Shown here piece after piece: positions 45,756 through 58,498 of a DNA stretch of 64,000 nucleotides. Position 1 is the first letter of the stretch. Every line of letters begins with the position of its first letter. The notes beneath the pieces were generated by a model that was not told the origin of the DNA, made no database searches, and saw only the letters and a list, made by a program, of their open reading frames with translations. This DNA comes from Takifugu bimaculatus (Eukaryota; Chordata; Actinopteri; Tetraodontiformes; Tetraodontidae): positions 9,089,197-9,153,196 of the forward strand of contig CP034986.1 of NCBI GenBank assembly GCA_004026145.2, read 5' to 3'. The position numbers and the translations under genes were made by a program.

Positions 45756-47418
45756 CGTCAGGGGGCTTCACCGACCTGCCCTTCCTGTCTGAGACTACAG
45801 GGGGCGCTGTGCTGGCATCTCGATGTGGGAAAACCACGCAGGTAAAGACAGGTGGAGGAGGAAGTCCCCCAGAACTGCCAGAAGATGATAATGATGTGAT
45901 AATGTTGCTCAAACAGGGTGGGGAGAGATGCTAGCTCATGGGGGGTGAGGCTATCCTGTGAGTACAAACTGTCCTCGAATCTTAGCCGCGTCCTGGTTCT
46001 GTCTCCGTCAGCAATCAGGCTTCCGTATCCGGACGCTGGCGGCTATTGTTGTCTCCAGGAACATGCGTGAATCATTCCGGCTAAAGACGCTTGCAGCTCG
46101 GCCCTTTTTAACGGGAGCTAGCGCCCGTTTGTCCCGGGCCGAGCTGAAGGTCGGCCCGGTGAGCTTGAGCAGCATCTAGTGGTGGGAACACAGATGACAC
46201 CTCCTCACTCAGCAGCGCCACCAAAGCAAGTTTCCCATCAGGTCAGGCTCTTAATCCTAATCCCATGGAATGTTTATCTCCTCTCGGATTCTGGTGACCG
46301 GCCCTTCCAGACGAGTCACGTCTCGCTTTAACTTTAAGCTTAATGGAGTTGAAGCGGCGCTGGACTCTCGCTAAGCTGCTGGTGTCTTTAAAGCCGCGGC
46401 GCTGACGCGCAGATGTTGACAGGTGTGACTCCTGTCACACAGCAGCTGCCCCCCACCCCCCGGGGGCGGGGCCAGAGAGGAGAGGGCGTGGCCTGGTGCC
46501 GGGCCAGGAGGTGTGCAGCTCCGCCACCATCATGTGATAATGAGGAATATCGCCCCCCCCCCAGGATATTTGTGGTGACAGCCAGCCGACACGTCCCTCT
46601 TCTGTCACCTCCTCGTCGGCTTTCTTCCTTTTTCCTGACAGCGTCTGGAATTCTGACAGCCGAGCGGGAGAGATGAGACGGGGACTGTGAACGCGTGTCG
46701 CCGGGAGTCTCGTCCCCAGACCACGTCTCTTTTAATGGGGGGGGGGCGTCGCGGCTGGTTTGTGGCCAGGCGGCGTCCTCATAAAGCAGATGGATGATGA
46801 CGAGTTGTTTGTCGGCGAGGAATCAAAGGTGAGATTGTTGTTCGCCGACTGTTAAATGAGGTCTCGGGTTATTGGGAATCATCATCCATCCCCACCCCCC
46901 CCGTCCCCGCCCCCCCCTCCCCAATCCAGAAAGTTTAATTTGCCTCGATTAAGAGCAATTATGATGTGTCGCAGAGCGGAAACGGCAGCGCCGAGACGAT
47001 GGCCCCCGAAAACGTTTGAGATTGAAAAAGGGAGGCGTGTTTTTCCAGCGGAATCCTAATGTGCTGCGGGGGGAACGCCGCGCATCCCAGAACGCCGCTC
47101 GCCCACGCCCACGCCCACGTGCGGGCTGTCCTTGATTTGCACCAGCGCCCTCGTCCTGAGTCCCTCAGGTCTTTATGCAGCCTGCGTAGCATAGCATTAG
47201 CATTAGCATCTGTTCCCGTGGCTCCTCGGTTCGGATCAAAGGTAAATCAAAGATTGCTGATGGTCAATATCGCCGCAGACGTTCAGCCTTTGATCTTCCT
47301 TTTATCTTTCCTTCCCTGACTCCTCCCCCACCCCCCGTCCAGGTCATTATCATGAGTGCCATACCGGGAAGTTCCCGGGTCTATTTCCACTGTAGAAAAC
47401 TGAAGCAGAACCACCGGG

Positions 47419-47528
47419 GCCAGATCCAGATCCAGATCCAGATCCAGGTCCAGATCCAGATCCAGATCCAGATCCAGGTCCAGATCCAGATCCAGATCCA
47501 GATCCAGATCCAGGTCCAGGTCCAGACC
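47419..47528. repeat. (CCAGAT)n hexanucleotide repeat, about 18 units
   Basis: Perfect CCAGAT units punctuated by CCAGGT after every four or five. It reads as Gln-Ile on one strand and Asp-Leu on the other, which creates false ORFs. Confidence 0.95.
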
Positions 47529-47661
47529 CATGTGTGTGAGAAGGATGAAGGTGACGTCCTCGTCCTCCTCACCAGGCAGGAGGTACGTCCTTCTGAGTTT
47601 CCTTGTGACGGTACTTCGAAGTCCTCGAAGGCATCGTGGAGCTGGTTAGCATCTGTCTGAT

Positions 47662-47717
47662 GAGCATTAGCCTAGCTCATTAGCCTAGCTCATTAGCCTA
47701 GCTCATTAGCCTAGCTA
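47662..47717. repeat. 13-bp tandem repeat, about four units
   Basis: GCTCATTAGCCTA repeated three full times with a partial copy before it. The unit contains the TTAGC word that is common throughout the window. Confidence 0.9.
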
Positions 47718-48762
47718 AGAGCGGAACTGGAAGCACTGCTGATATTTTGACCATCACCAAGATGCTGTGCGCCCGTCAGGGCTCCTCACAGCCCCCCCGA
47801 CCCCCCCACCCCCGCGACCATGCGATCGCCGTGGTTGTCGGGGGGGGGCGGCGTACCTGGTGGACGTACCTGGTGTGACACTAATTCCCAGCACTGATCT
47901 CCAAACGCGGCGGCTTCCTGCCTTTGACCTCCCGATTCATCAGCTGTGATTATTTTCCCGGCGGCGCCCGTCGGAGGCGCTCCCCGTACGTCACTTTTCA
48001 TTAGCTAAGACGAGATCAATACGGGCCGTTAGGGGGCGACGCCTGTGGTGGGGGGGCGGCGTTGGAGGCGGCCTCGCTGACGGGAGGTAATTGATCCTCA
48101 GATTTGGTTGCGTCCCAGCAGCAGTCGGGCCTCAGCTTTACATTTTTCTGCAGTTGGCTCTAATTTGTTGATTTATGCCCCCCCCCCCACCCCCACCCCC
48201 ACGCCCCCCCACGCTGTGTCGAACCGCAGCATTACTGAGAGCACTCCCACGGTGAGTTCATTATCGGCCCCTCCTAATTGGGTTAAAGAAGCTAATGTGT
48301 GGAGGGCCTCGCAGAGACGGGCGTTCAAAGGGTGCTGCCTCTCCTCCCTTCAGCGCTTCTTAACCTCCGTGCTCCCCCAGCAACTTTGATGTAGACTAAT
48401 GATCGGGGGGGCGATCACTGCAAAGCCATCTGACTGCTTCATTTCTACCAGACGGGGGGGGGGGGGAGAAGCAGCGGAAGGAGCAGGGAGCCCCCCTTCT
48501 CCTCATTCCGAGATATTTCACTTCCACAAACAAGGAGCGCAAACAGGAAAGTTGAGGAAAGTTATCACAGCTGTAGCGCGAAGATAAGTGCGAATATTTA
48601 AGCTCCCCCCTCAGCAGCCGACATCAAAACATGGCGGTTGGCAGGGCGCTTGTGTGCTAGTCGAGAGGAGCGCCTGAACGTGCCGGTTATTAGCCCCGCT
48701 GCTTCTGGTGTGGCAGCGAGACCTCGTGGACAGGTTTCCCAACACTGGCCGACTGCCCCCGA

Positions 48763-48763
<1 letters not shown>

Positions 48764-48809
<46 letters not shown>
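48764..48809. repeat. (TG)n microsatellite
   Basis: About 45 bp of pure TG repeat. Confidence 0.95.
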
Positions 48810-48812
<3 letters not shown>

Positions 48813-51800
48813 CCTGATGGCCCTGAGGGAGACGCAGCCAGCGTGCTTCCAGCACTTTAGCAAAAAGGCCTGTTTTTTCCCCTCTGTGGCAGCTGGTTGC
48901 CGCGTCCTGAGACCTGCTAGGCTAATGTTAGCGGTGGGTGCGTTCAGAAGCAGTCTGCCTCTCGTTAGTGTTGAGTAAGAGCCGTGTTGTGCGCACGCTC
49001 TCGTGCGTCTCTCGCGTCCCATCAGCAGCAGCTTCGAGGCCTCTCTGGGTGGCAGTGCCCGAGGCCTCCTGCAGAGGGCGCTACAGCACAGGCTTTAGCC
49101 CGGCGGAGTGGAACAGCTGCTTCATTAGGATTAAATGATTGTTGTTAGCTAAACAAAAGATAGATTTCCTCACAGCGGGGAGCCGCGTACCAATGAAAAG
49201 CCGATATATTTTGTTTTATGCCAAACCAGGAACGTTCGGAACCCTCCAGGATTATCAATACCGGTGCATGTGTGTCAGCGTTCGGTGCAATTAAACATGT
49301 AAATGAGTTAGCTGCAGGAAATTAGCATGCGTATTAAGTGTAGCGTGTTGTAGGAGGCCTTTAGTGAAGCACGCCGTCGTCTTCCTGGTCCTCCGTTTGT
49401 CTGCCAGCCCACCGGCTCGGGAACGTTCAGCTCCACTAAACTGATCTGCCGTGATTTGCCGGCGGTTATGCATCAGTGCTGCAGCCTCATCTCACATTCC
49501 GCTTCCACAATGCTGCACCGTGGAATAATGAACCCTGTTTGAGCCCGTCTGGCTCCGCACGCCGCGCCGCGGCGGCGGCCGGGCGGGCGCACGCGCCCGT
49601 GTTCTCCGTGATTGCTGCGTTTGAAAACAGAGCCACCGGGAGCTGGGAAAGCACTCTGCAGTCCGGCTTTAATTTCCTCCGTCAGATGGAGCGATAGTCG
49701 GAACAAATGTACTGTAGCGGGGAACCAGGGTTCCCCCCGGCCGCCCCCCCCATCCCCCCCGCCGCCGCCCCCCGCCACAGCGTCCGGCCATCGGTCGCCA
49801 TTGTTCCTCCAGGTGCTGCCGTCGGATCCAAAGTGGCTCTTTGACCTACGTCTTCCAGGAACTTGATGAAGATGGGGAGAAAACGGGGCCGGACGTGGGC
49901 GTACCCGGCGTCGTGGTGTCCGTGTTTCCCAGAGCTCCAATTCCAAACTGGGAGGCAGCGGATGAGGATGCAGACGTGTGTGGCGGGGGCGGAGCCTCAG
50001 GAGCCGATCCAAAACCCGGGTGATACAGACGGGCGGACAACCGCTCCCCTCGCTTCCCGTTCAGACGCCTCGTGTCCAGAACGCCGGCGCCACCTGTCGG
50101 AGTCCAACGCCGGCTTCTTTTATCTGAGCCGGAGCCCCGGAAATTCGAATTTTCCAGCGTGAGATGCTCCATAAATCAGGGATCAAGTGTGCTATCAGGT
50201 GTAAGCAGGCCCACAAGGTTTGGATCAAAGATGAGAGCGCCGTCTTTCTTTACCGTCTCCAGTTTTACAGTTTGATCTCGCCGAGCGCGCGTGTGTCGGG
50301 CGGCTTTACGGGCTCCGCGTTCCCGCCGGTTTGATCCGCCGCGGCCGGATAAGATCGTTTTCAGAACTTCAAATATCATTTCAAGTTTCTGCTTCTTCAA
50401 GGAAGAGAAACGACAGCAGCGCCGCGCTCCGGTTGCGTCCAGGCGGGTTAACGACGCCACGTTCGCTAGCGTGTTTGGCCGTCGTCGTCCCGTTAGCATC
50501 GAGCTGTCTGACCGCTGCTAACGTTTAGCAACGGTCCCGTGGCTGGAGCGCTGCGCTCGTGTCTCCTGCCCGGGCTGAGATCCATTTATTAGCTGCTCGT
50601 TACTCGTGGCCCCGCTCCGACTTGGACGACTTATCAAGTGAAAAATGCAGAGATGACATTCGCGCCAGCCCGAGAGGAAGTAGTGAAAAAGAATTAAGGT
50701 TCGGGACGTCCGCTGCTCCGCATGCTAATGACTGCATTAGGTTCCCCTCAATGAACATAAAACTGCGGCTCGTCGGCGCTCCAGGTCTCCAGGAAAGACA
50801 CCAATCACGGATTCATCATTGGGAGCTAAAGTAGCAACGGACTAATTAGGATTAAAGATTCCAATCTGACTTCCTGCCTCTCGCTAACAGACGTGTTGTT
50901 TGCCTGGAACGCTCCTTCAAACGCCGCCCGCCCGCTCCGCTGAGCTTCTGATGGGGGCTGGTTGGCGGCGCTGCTCCGTAGACGGGGGGTTGTTTGTCAA
51001 CAGGGCTGCGCTCCCCCAGCGGGGAACGTGACGGATGCGGCGCTTTAGCCAGCGGAGCGACGCTCCTGCAGGTAATAACCCAGAAAGAAGCGGCAGCGAT
51101 GATGATATTAGTGATGAAGCGGCCGGATTAGCCGGCCTGGATAATCCTGCAGGATCGATGAGGCCCCCCGCACCGCCGTGATGATGTCACCCGCGGGGGG
51201 GGGGGGCAGGTCTCCCTCCCCGCCGCCCTCCTTTGACAGGAAGTGCTTCACGCGGGGGCCAAATAAAAAAGTGGCGGTCAGACGCTCCCGAGGGCAGGAA
51301 GAGCTCGGAGCGCCGCGGCCTTAGCGCCCCCGAGGGGAGCGCGAAGGCGGCGGGGGTCAGCCCTCCGCCCGCGCTGCTGACAGGAAGTGAGCGGGGACGT
51401 TTTTCCAAACGCCCACGCCTGCATTAAGCCGTGACACCGGAGCGGCGGCTGCCAGCAGAGTGGGCTCCGGCCCAGCCGCCGCGGCCTGGAGTGGTGCTGG
51501 ATCTGAAGGGTTGCTCTCGAGCCTGCTTCAGATGTTATATAAGGAGACGCTGCTGCAGAGCCCCCCCCTCCCCGCCCCCCCCGTGTTTGTGCGTGCGTGC
51601 TGACAGCGGGACCCCCGCAGGCCGCCGTGACTCATCGGAATCACTGGATCCTTTTTTCCTGCTCTGAATTAGCTGCCGTGTCTCTGCAACAGAAGCGGAT
51701 CTGAGACTGGGAGAAGGTCCCGGTCCAGAGAAGAGCCGACCCCCCCCCACCTCCACACTCCCCACGCCTCCTTCACCAGACGGGGCGGGGGGGGGACGCC

Positions 51801-51889
51801 TTTGGCTGAGGGTTTGATTCCTGCTCAGGTCTCAGTGTCTGTGTTGGTTTTCTCCACTTTCCTCCCACAGCCCGCGAACACACATCCGA

Positions 51890-51964
51890 GTGTGTGTGTG
51901 TGTGTGTGTGTGAGGGTGTGTGAGGGTGTGTGTGTGTGTGTGCGTGTGTGTGAGGGTGTGTGTG

Positions 51965-52014
<50 letters not shown>
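51890..52014. repeat. (TG)n/(GAGGGTG) compound microsatellite
   Basis: TG repeat interrupted by GAGGGTG units over about 125 bp. Confidence 0.95.
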
Positions 52015-52016
<2 letters not shown>

Positions 52017-55000
52017 ACCAGGGTGTTTTCCCTCCTCCCACCTGGTGGCTCCAGCCTATTAAAGCTAACCTGGAACCAGGACCAAACTGGCCGTCGGTTT
52101 CCTGGTGACGGTTGTTTGGGCCTCCGGGGCTGAAGTCCCGGTTGGGTCCAGCCGGACCAGAGAGCCGCGAGCTGCCAGGGGCGTGAAGCTGTTAGCTTCG
52201 ACAGCCAGATCGACCCCCTGTGGAGAGAGAGGTGACTGGTTCTAAACGTGTCCCGACGGCTTCGGGAGCGGATCTGTTGAGGATTGTAGCTGAGTCGCGT
52301 TAGCAGCTAATAGGCTAAAGCTGCTAACAGCTCAACGTGAGCAGCAGCCTGATTTTGGCTCGTGCAAACGTATCCGATCTCGAGCCGGAGAGCAAACGTC
52401 GGAAGTGTTTTCTGTCATTGCTGGAAAACTCTGAGGCGACGCAGACGCCAGCGCGGCGCCGAGGACATTCAGCCGCGGCGCTAACGCACAGAGCAAACAA
52501 CAAAAGGTCAAAGGTTGCGTGCGTGCAGCTCATGGGAGCTGAAACTGCTGTTGGGTTGCATTAGAGGGCGCGTGAGCAGCGGGAAGAGACAGCGAGCGTG
52601 TTTTCCCTCACGCTTCCTGCGGCGCCTCGCCAGCGTAGCGGCGCCCTGCTGCAGCGGAGCCGCCGTGATCCGCCAGGCTACCGACTGGACTCGCTTTGCT
52701 AACTCACAGGAGACGGCGGGAGCGAAGGCGCCGCGCCGGCCGGCCCGTTTCCCCAGCCGCTCCCCTCAGGCCGTCGTGGTCGCTGAACGCCGCCTGACCG
52801 GCGTTTGTAATTGATCCTGGATTAGCCGAGCTAAGGTTAGCTGCTAAGGTTATCTCCCCAGACAAACACCTGCCGCCGAGCGTCAGCTGATCTTCACGTC
52901 GCTGCTTCCTGTTTCACCACCGTCCTGTCAGCCAGAAGCTCCTCTGGCTCCACCCACCAGCGACCTTCAGCACCGCGGAAGAAGGTTTCCACCTCGACAG
53001 GGAAAGTCCTACAAGACGGAGCTGAGGGTGCGATAAAGCCCTCGACTCCTCCTGACGAATGCTGCTCCACCTCAGCGGGCTAATTCTTTCCCCCTCACGC
53101 TGAGCCGAAGTTAAATAGCCCTTCAAACGCGCCGGCAACCAGCTTCTGTTCAGGCTGACGTACGAGCGATGCCGGAGGAGATAAAACGCTACATGACTAA
53201 TTCATCCTGACCCGTTCCATCTTCCCACCGGCGCAGGAGAACGCGGATCCGGAAACCCGGAGGTCCAATCTGCCCCCTGCTGAAGACGCGGGCGACCTGC
53301 TGGACTTCCCTGGACCCACCAGGTCACCGGGAAGAACCGGATTCTCTTTTGTTGATGATCTGAAATGATTTGGGGTTCTTCTCCCCTCCGAAGGCTCCTG
53401 GAGGCTCCACTGATTCCACAGAACTACCGGCTGCAGTACCGGGAGGAACCACAGGGGGCAGCCTCCCCCGGTGGTGGTGGCTTGTGATTATCGTGCAGCA
53501 ACACAAACACTTGCGTGAGTTTCAGCTGCAGCAGCTTCACCATCAGACTGACTCACCTGTTGCTGACGCACATCTGGAGGAGGTGACAGGATGCTGGCAG
53601 GTGTGGGAGGGGCTGGCGGGTGTGGGAGGGGCCGTGAGCAGGAAGTGCTGGTGGTGGTGCTGAGGAGCCGCAGCCAGAAGATCTGCAGCTTTATTTCACG
53701 TCTGCGCGCTTCTGTGTGGACGCTGATGGATCTGGGACACGCCGCTGCCCCCCCCTCCCCCCCTTTAACCTCCCCCACCTCCCTTTTCTCACCATAATAT
53801 AGTTTTCATCTCACCTCTGAGATTAAACCCATCTCTCCCCGTCCGCCGTGGCAAACGCCATTTTGAGAATGAAATTGGTTACATCAATAGTGGCGCTATC
53901 ACCTTAGCTATTGCCTTCCTTTTATCCTCCTCCGGCGGAACGTGACTGACCCCCGCGGCCCCCCCACCTCCAGGAGTGTTCGCTTTTATTGGTGTGATCC
54001 AGCTGTGGCAGAAGCTTCATCTAAACAGCCCTCCCCCCCAAACCTGAGCCAATGGAAAAGTCCAAACGGGCTGAGGCAGCAGGACTCACCTGGCTGGGAT
54101 TCATTTACCTGCTGACATTTCCAGCGGAGCCCTTGAAGCCGGCGTGCTTTAATGTTCCCGTAGCCTTTTGTCTCATTGATTGTTCTGGTGCTTTAATGTA
54201 GCGCCGCCGCGTCATGCTAGCAGGAAGTCAGATTTACACCTTCTTGGTGGGCCGACACTCAGTCTGCCTTTTAGAATAAAAAAGTAGCTTTGATGCTTCT
54301 GATCAATATTTGTTAATAATAAAAAATCCCCCCCCCCCCGGTGAAATGGAATTCTTTTTTTTGTGGGACCGGAGGGAAACGAAGGTGCAGCTCTGCAGGT
54401 GCTTGAAGCTAATTTTCAGTTAACATGCAACTGGTCATTAGGTTCCAGCGGCGCTGAGCCAAAGGTCAATAATTGCATTTGCAGGAAAAATCTTTTAACC
54501 AAACTGGGGGGGGGGGGATTGGGGGGGTGGGGGCTCGTGTGGGAGCATTAAGTAGAAAGTTCCCCATAATTGCCTCCATTGTGGCGGCTGCCTGAGTGGA
54601 GGATGAGAAACGAGCCCCTCCTTCACCCAGTCGCTGTCTGCTGCCCCCCCCCCCCCACTCCTCCTCCACCCCCCCCCATACACACATGCAACCCCCCTCT
54701 TTGCAAACATTTGATTTCTCCAGTCTCCTCTCAGGTATTTTACCCCCCCCCCCCAGCAAAGGAAGGACCAACAATTAGCCCCAAATGGTTGTTAATGCTG
54801 ATGCGTTCAGGTTGGGGGGGGCTGAGGTCTGCAGGGGGGGGGGGGGCAGACCCCCCGAGCCTGTAGGTGTAGCTGGAGCGTTGCAGCTGTAATTGCAGTT
54901 TGGGCCGGAACGCTGCTCATCGAGATGGATCCTGACGCCTCGGAGGGTCTCGGGGAGCGAGCGTTGGCTTTACCCACCTGCGCCGACGTGGCGTGCAGCT

Positions 55001-58000
55001 GAAGCGGGCGAGTTCATCAGAAGCATGAAAACACAGCGGAGGAGCGGCGCCGGCGAGCACGCCGCTCAATAAACGCAGCTCTCCCCCCATTAGAGCCACA
55101 ATCAGGAGCGTTTGACACTTCAAGCGACTGGGCCCGAGTTTCCCGCCGCCGCCGCCGCTGTGGGACGATCGTGCATGTTTCGGTGGGCGTTTGTCCTCTC
55201 TGGGGGCGTGGCCTCACCTGTCCTCACGGGCGGCTACGTTGTCTCCCGCAGGACTTCGTCCAACCTTTGGAGGCTTTGCTCCGCCCCCTGAGGCTGCTGA
55301 CCGTCCTGACCGTCCGACGCTCGTCCACCTCACCCGGACTGACGGCGGGGCCACCAGAACTTCCTGAACCGACGCGCGCTACCTGCTGTCCGTGGTCACG
55401 GATCGATTCAGGATGAGCCGGAACGTACCACCGCTGCAACATCCGGGGGGAATGTGTGTGAGTCTGGAATGGATGAGGCTATCTCTGCTAGCATAGCCAT
55501 CTTAAAATGCTAAAAGCTGTTGGGTGCGGTTCTGGAACCAGCCAGTGAAGCAGGAAGAGACGGGCGTCTCTTCTCAGCCCCGACCGCACAACGACATGTT
55601 TTATTTCTCTTACATCATCCTCAGAAAAGCAATTTATTGAACTGCTGCTAATCCAGATGTGCGTGTGTCCGGGTACACGGGAGCCGGGTGGATCGCGCGA
55701 CCTTGCGTTCCCCCGCTTCTGCTTCCCGACTCTTCATCAGTTGTAGAACACATCCGACGCTGACCTGAGGAAACGGTCGGAAATGAGCCGGTAAGCAGTT
55801 TTCTGCCGATCTCCGAAGAGTCTGGTAGGTAGGCAGAGATACCGGACCTGCTAAGGGAGTTTTAAATTAAGCCCTCAGATTGTGCAATGTGCTAACTCAG
55901 GAAATTAGCATGTGCGCTTTAATATTTTTCGGACTGTTGGGAGATGAGTTTTTAAATGGATGTTTTTTGTTTTTTGTTTTTTCCCTGGGAAGAAACTCGG
56001 AACCAGAACCGGAGCTGATTCCGAGGCACCGACAGGGCCCCGCGTCCGGCGTTAGCTGCCGATCAGCTCGGCCATGATCGCTAATGAAGATCGTTAATCC
56101 TCCAATTTGTGTTTTATGTGAGTGGCGTAAGGGGGCGTGGCTTCCTGCCCTTTTGACCTGCCATCTTTTTGACTACCAGTAGTGCTGGGGGTGGAGCTAG
56201 TACAGGGGCGGAGCTAGTGCCGTCGCCTGTTGACCAGTTGAACCGCCCGGCTGTAACACAATAACACAAACAAATGCTCCCGCGGCTCTATCTGCCCCCC
56301 CGCTGTGCTGGATGGTGCCTCATCATCATCTGCGGCTCTGGGATGCAGCAACTTTATTGCAGAACACCTCAGCGTTCCAGGAGCTCCTTCCCCGCCTCCT
56401 CCACGCCGCCGCCAATCCCTGCCCAGACAGGTGTCTTATCTCCATCACGCAGCGCGAGCAAAGCCAATCTCGCAGGAAGATGGCGACCCGAATGTGACAA
56501 ATCCATCTGTCCGGGTTTGAATTTGTATGCTAATTTGAAGTAATAGCCCCTCTGGTGACGGCGCGAGGGAACAATTCAATCACGCCATCGATGACAGTCG
56601 CTTTGCAGCCCTCCGTGATAGGCGAGCACACGCACGTACCGCCAGGTTAGACCTGATAAATCGCCCCTGCAGGGGGAATGTGGCCTGTTTAAGAGCTGCA
56701 GCAGAGCGCTACCTGTAGGACGAGGCGGGGCCGCGCCGGACTCGACCTCATTTAGCAACGGCAACGATCCGCCGGCCGGGTTGATCCCGGATCCACGGCG
56801 GCCGTCCGTGCCGATGTTGCTAATCTTTAAATGGATCTCCTCAGGACGGACCTCGTGGATGATGACAGATAAGGCGGAACGGGCCGCGGCCGGTTCTGCT
56901 GCCGCCGCTCTGCGTGTTTTTAATGGAGCGTGACGACTCGGACCGCCGGTGGGACGGAACCCCCCCCCGAAGCCTTTATTTGTTGCTATTCAAATGCACT
57001 TTTCATTGCCGTATCGACACGGCTAACAAGCCTCACGAGGGTTAATTAGCTGAAGTGGGGGGCTGCGTTCTGTCCGATCACCTTGGGGGACGTCCGCCGT
57101 CCTTCTCTGTCCGTCCACGCTGCTGCGCCGCTGCGGGCGCTTGACAGTTCCTCCCAGGAAAGAGAGCACGCGCTCCGCCGCGCCAATTGACCGCACTTCA
57201 AACGGGTGCCGATGATGCGTGGCGAACACATCTGATCAAACAAGGAGGCCGGCGAAAGAGCGGAGGAGCGCTAGGCTCTAAAGAGCGCGCTAACAGACAG
57301 CTCGCGAAATGAGCTGGGCTAGCAGCCCTTCTGCTCAGATGTTCTGTTCTCAGCTCGGCTGCACACGGAGAACGCGTTCTGTCCGACAGTGTTTAAGACG
57401 TTTTTAATTTAAGCCACATTTGTTCTTCAGTCGCCTCCAGATAAACTCCCGACTGCCGCAGCAGCGCCGCAGATGCTACATTAGCATGAACTCGTTTCAC
57501 TAACCGTCTGAAGTCAGCTTTCAGAACTTTAGAGACTTTGAAAAGAAGAAAAAATTTGCGATCTCGTCAAACCTCTGCTAGCTAATAAGCAAATAGGATG
57601 TGTAAACATCAACAGAAATGACAGAAATGTCTGCTGCTTCCTGTTCATGAATATGAACACACGTGTGCTCGAGGACCATGATCCAAGTGGCTGGTTGATA
57701 TTTGTTCTTAGAAATAAACATTCTGAGCTGAGTTTCTGTGTTTTATCCATTTATTCTATCATTTAAAGTTCCCAAAAGTTAAATAAAGTCCTTTGTATGA
57801 ACTCCAGGATACTTTGATTTGACTTGAGCGCTAACATGTACATTTGTGTCTGTTTTAGCCTCATTTTCTGAAGCTAACACGTCCTCTGTGTGATCACTTT
57901 AGTCGACATTAACATTTTTAAAAACAACATAGATAATAGAAATAAACTATAAACTAAATAAACCGTCTTCAGTGTTGTTGTCATCTGTTTGAATTTAGAG

Positions 58001-58159
58001 TTGACTTCTTCGTCCCCGAGTTCTGATTTTAACCTTATTTATTGCAAAAATCCCGGATTTAATCCCGCCAGAACCTTCACTCCACCGGAACCCAGTCACA
58101 GCCTTTGATGTTCGAACGACCGGACCTATAGATTCTATAGGTTACCGACTCATCGCTGC

Positions 58160-58413
58160 TGCCTTTCGGCGCCTCGTGACGGCCGTTCGGAGACCCCGCG
58201 CCAGTTTTAGGACGAATCCATCCGCCCACGTGATGCGGTGGAAGCCGCAGCCCGCGCGCCGCCGCTGCGCGCTGGACTCAGACACACCTCCAGACGCGCC
58301 GGTGCAGAGACCATCCGGAGCCCCGGACCGAACCTCCGTCCGCGCCGGAGCCCCGGACCGAACCTCCGTCCGCGCCGCCCGAGCCCCGAGCCCCGAGCCC
58401 ACGCGCGTGGCCA
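58160..58413 (+). promoter_or_regulatory. CpG-rich segment before a candidate first exon
   Basis: Dense CpG over about 250 bp, after several hundred AT-rich bases. It includes a perfect 30-bp tandem duplication (58317-58346 and 58347-58376). Composition and position suggest a promoter/5' UTR. Confidence 0.45.
58317..58376. repeat. Perfect 30-bp tandem duplication
   Basis: Two identical adjacent copies of a 30-bp unit beginning GGAGCCCCGGACCGAACC, 37 bases before the candidate start codon. Confidence 0.95.
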
Positions 58414-58498
58414 TGGAGGGCTGCTCCCGCCCCGAGGACGAGCTCATCCCCGCCGCCTGCCTCCTCAACCTCACCTGGGAGAGTTGCTACGAGCAGGT
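58414..58498 (+). CDS. Candidate first coding exon of an unrecognised gene (partial)
   Basis: An ATG in strong context (GTGGCCATGG) opens a 28-codon frame ending at GAGCAG|GTAGGA, a good splice donor. The peptide starts MEGCSRPEDELIPAACLL and then contains NLTWESCYEQ. It lies at the end of a CpG-rich segment. I compared it from memory with genes known to lie near CCDC149 in vertebrates (DHX15, PPARGC1A, SOD3, KCNIP4, ADGRA3) and none fits. No following exon was found in the last 5.5 kb, so the first intron would be longer than the window. It could instead be a chance ORF in a CpG island. No function is proposed. Confidence 0.35.

Larger units (their letters stand above)
43747..58160. other. 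Long stretch with no recognised gene
   Basis: About 14.4 kb between the minisatellite block and the CpG-rich segment at 58.16 kb. It holds microsatellites, G/C-rich minisatellites, homopolymers and scattered AT-rich islands with homeodomain-type words (listed as findings). I see no exon with recognisable protein similarity on either strand. Long ORFs are in low-complexity or GC-rich DNA. Confidence 0.6.

Noticed and set aside
47283..47660. ORFs of Gln-Ile or Asp-Leu repeats
   Set aside because: They are translations of the CCAGAT hexanucleotide repeat, with no other coding signal.
49801..49866. A frame reading LPSDPKWLFDLRLP between AG and GT-like ends
   Set aside because: It is short, no family is recognised, and no neighbouring exon or conserved context supports it.
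53236..53323. A possible exon with an acidic frame after GGCGCAG
   Set aside because: The peptide is not recognised, the donor is poor and no partner exon is nearby. It is probably chance in GC-rich DNA.
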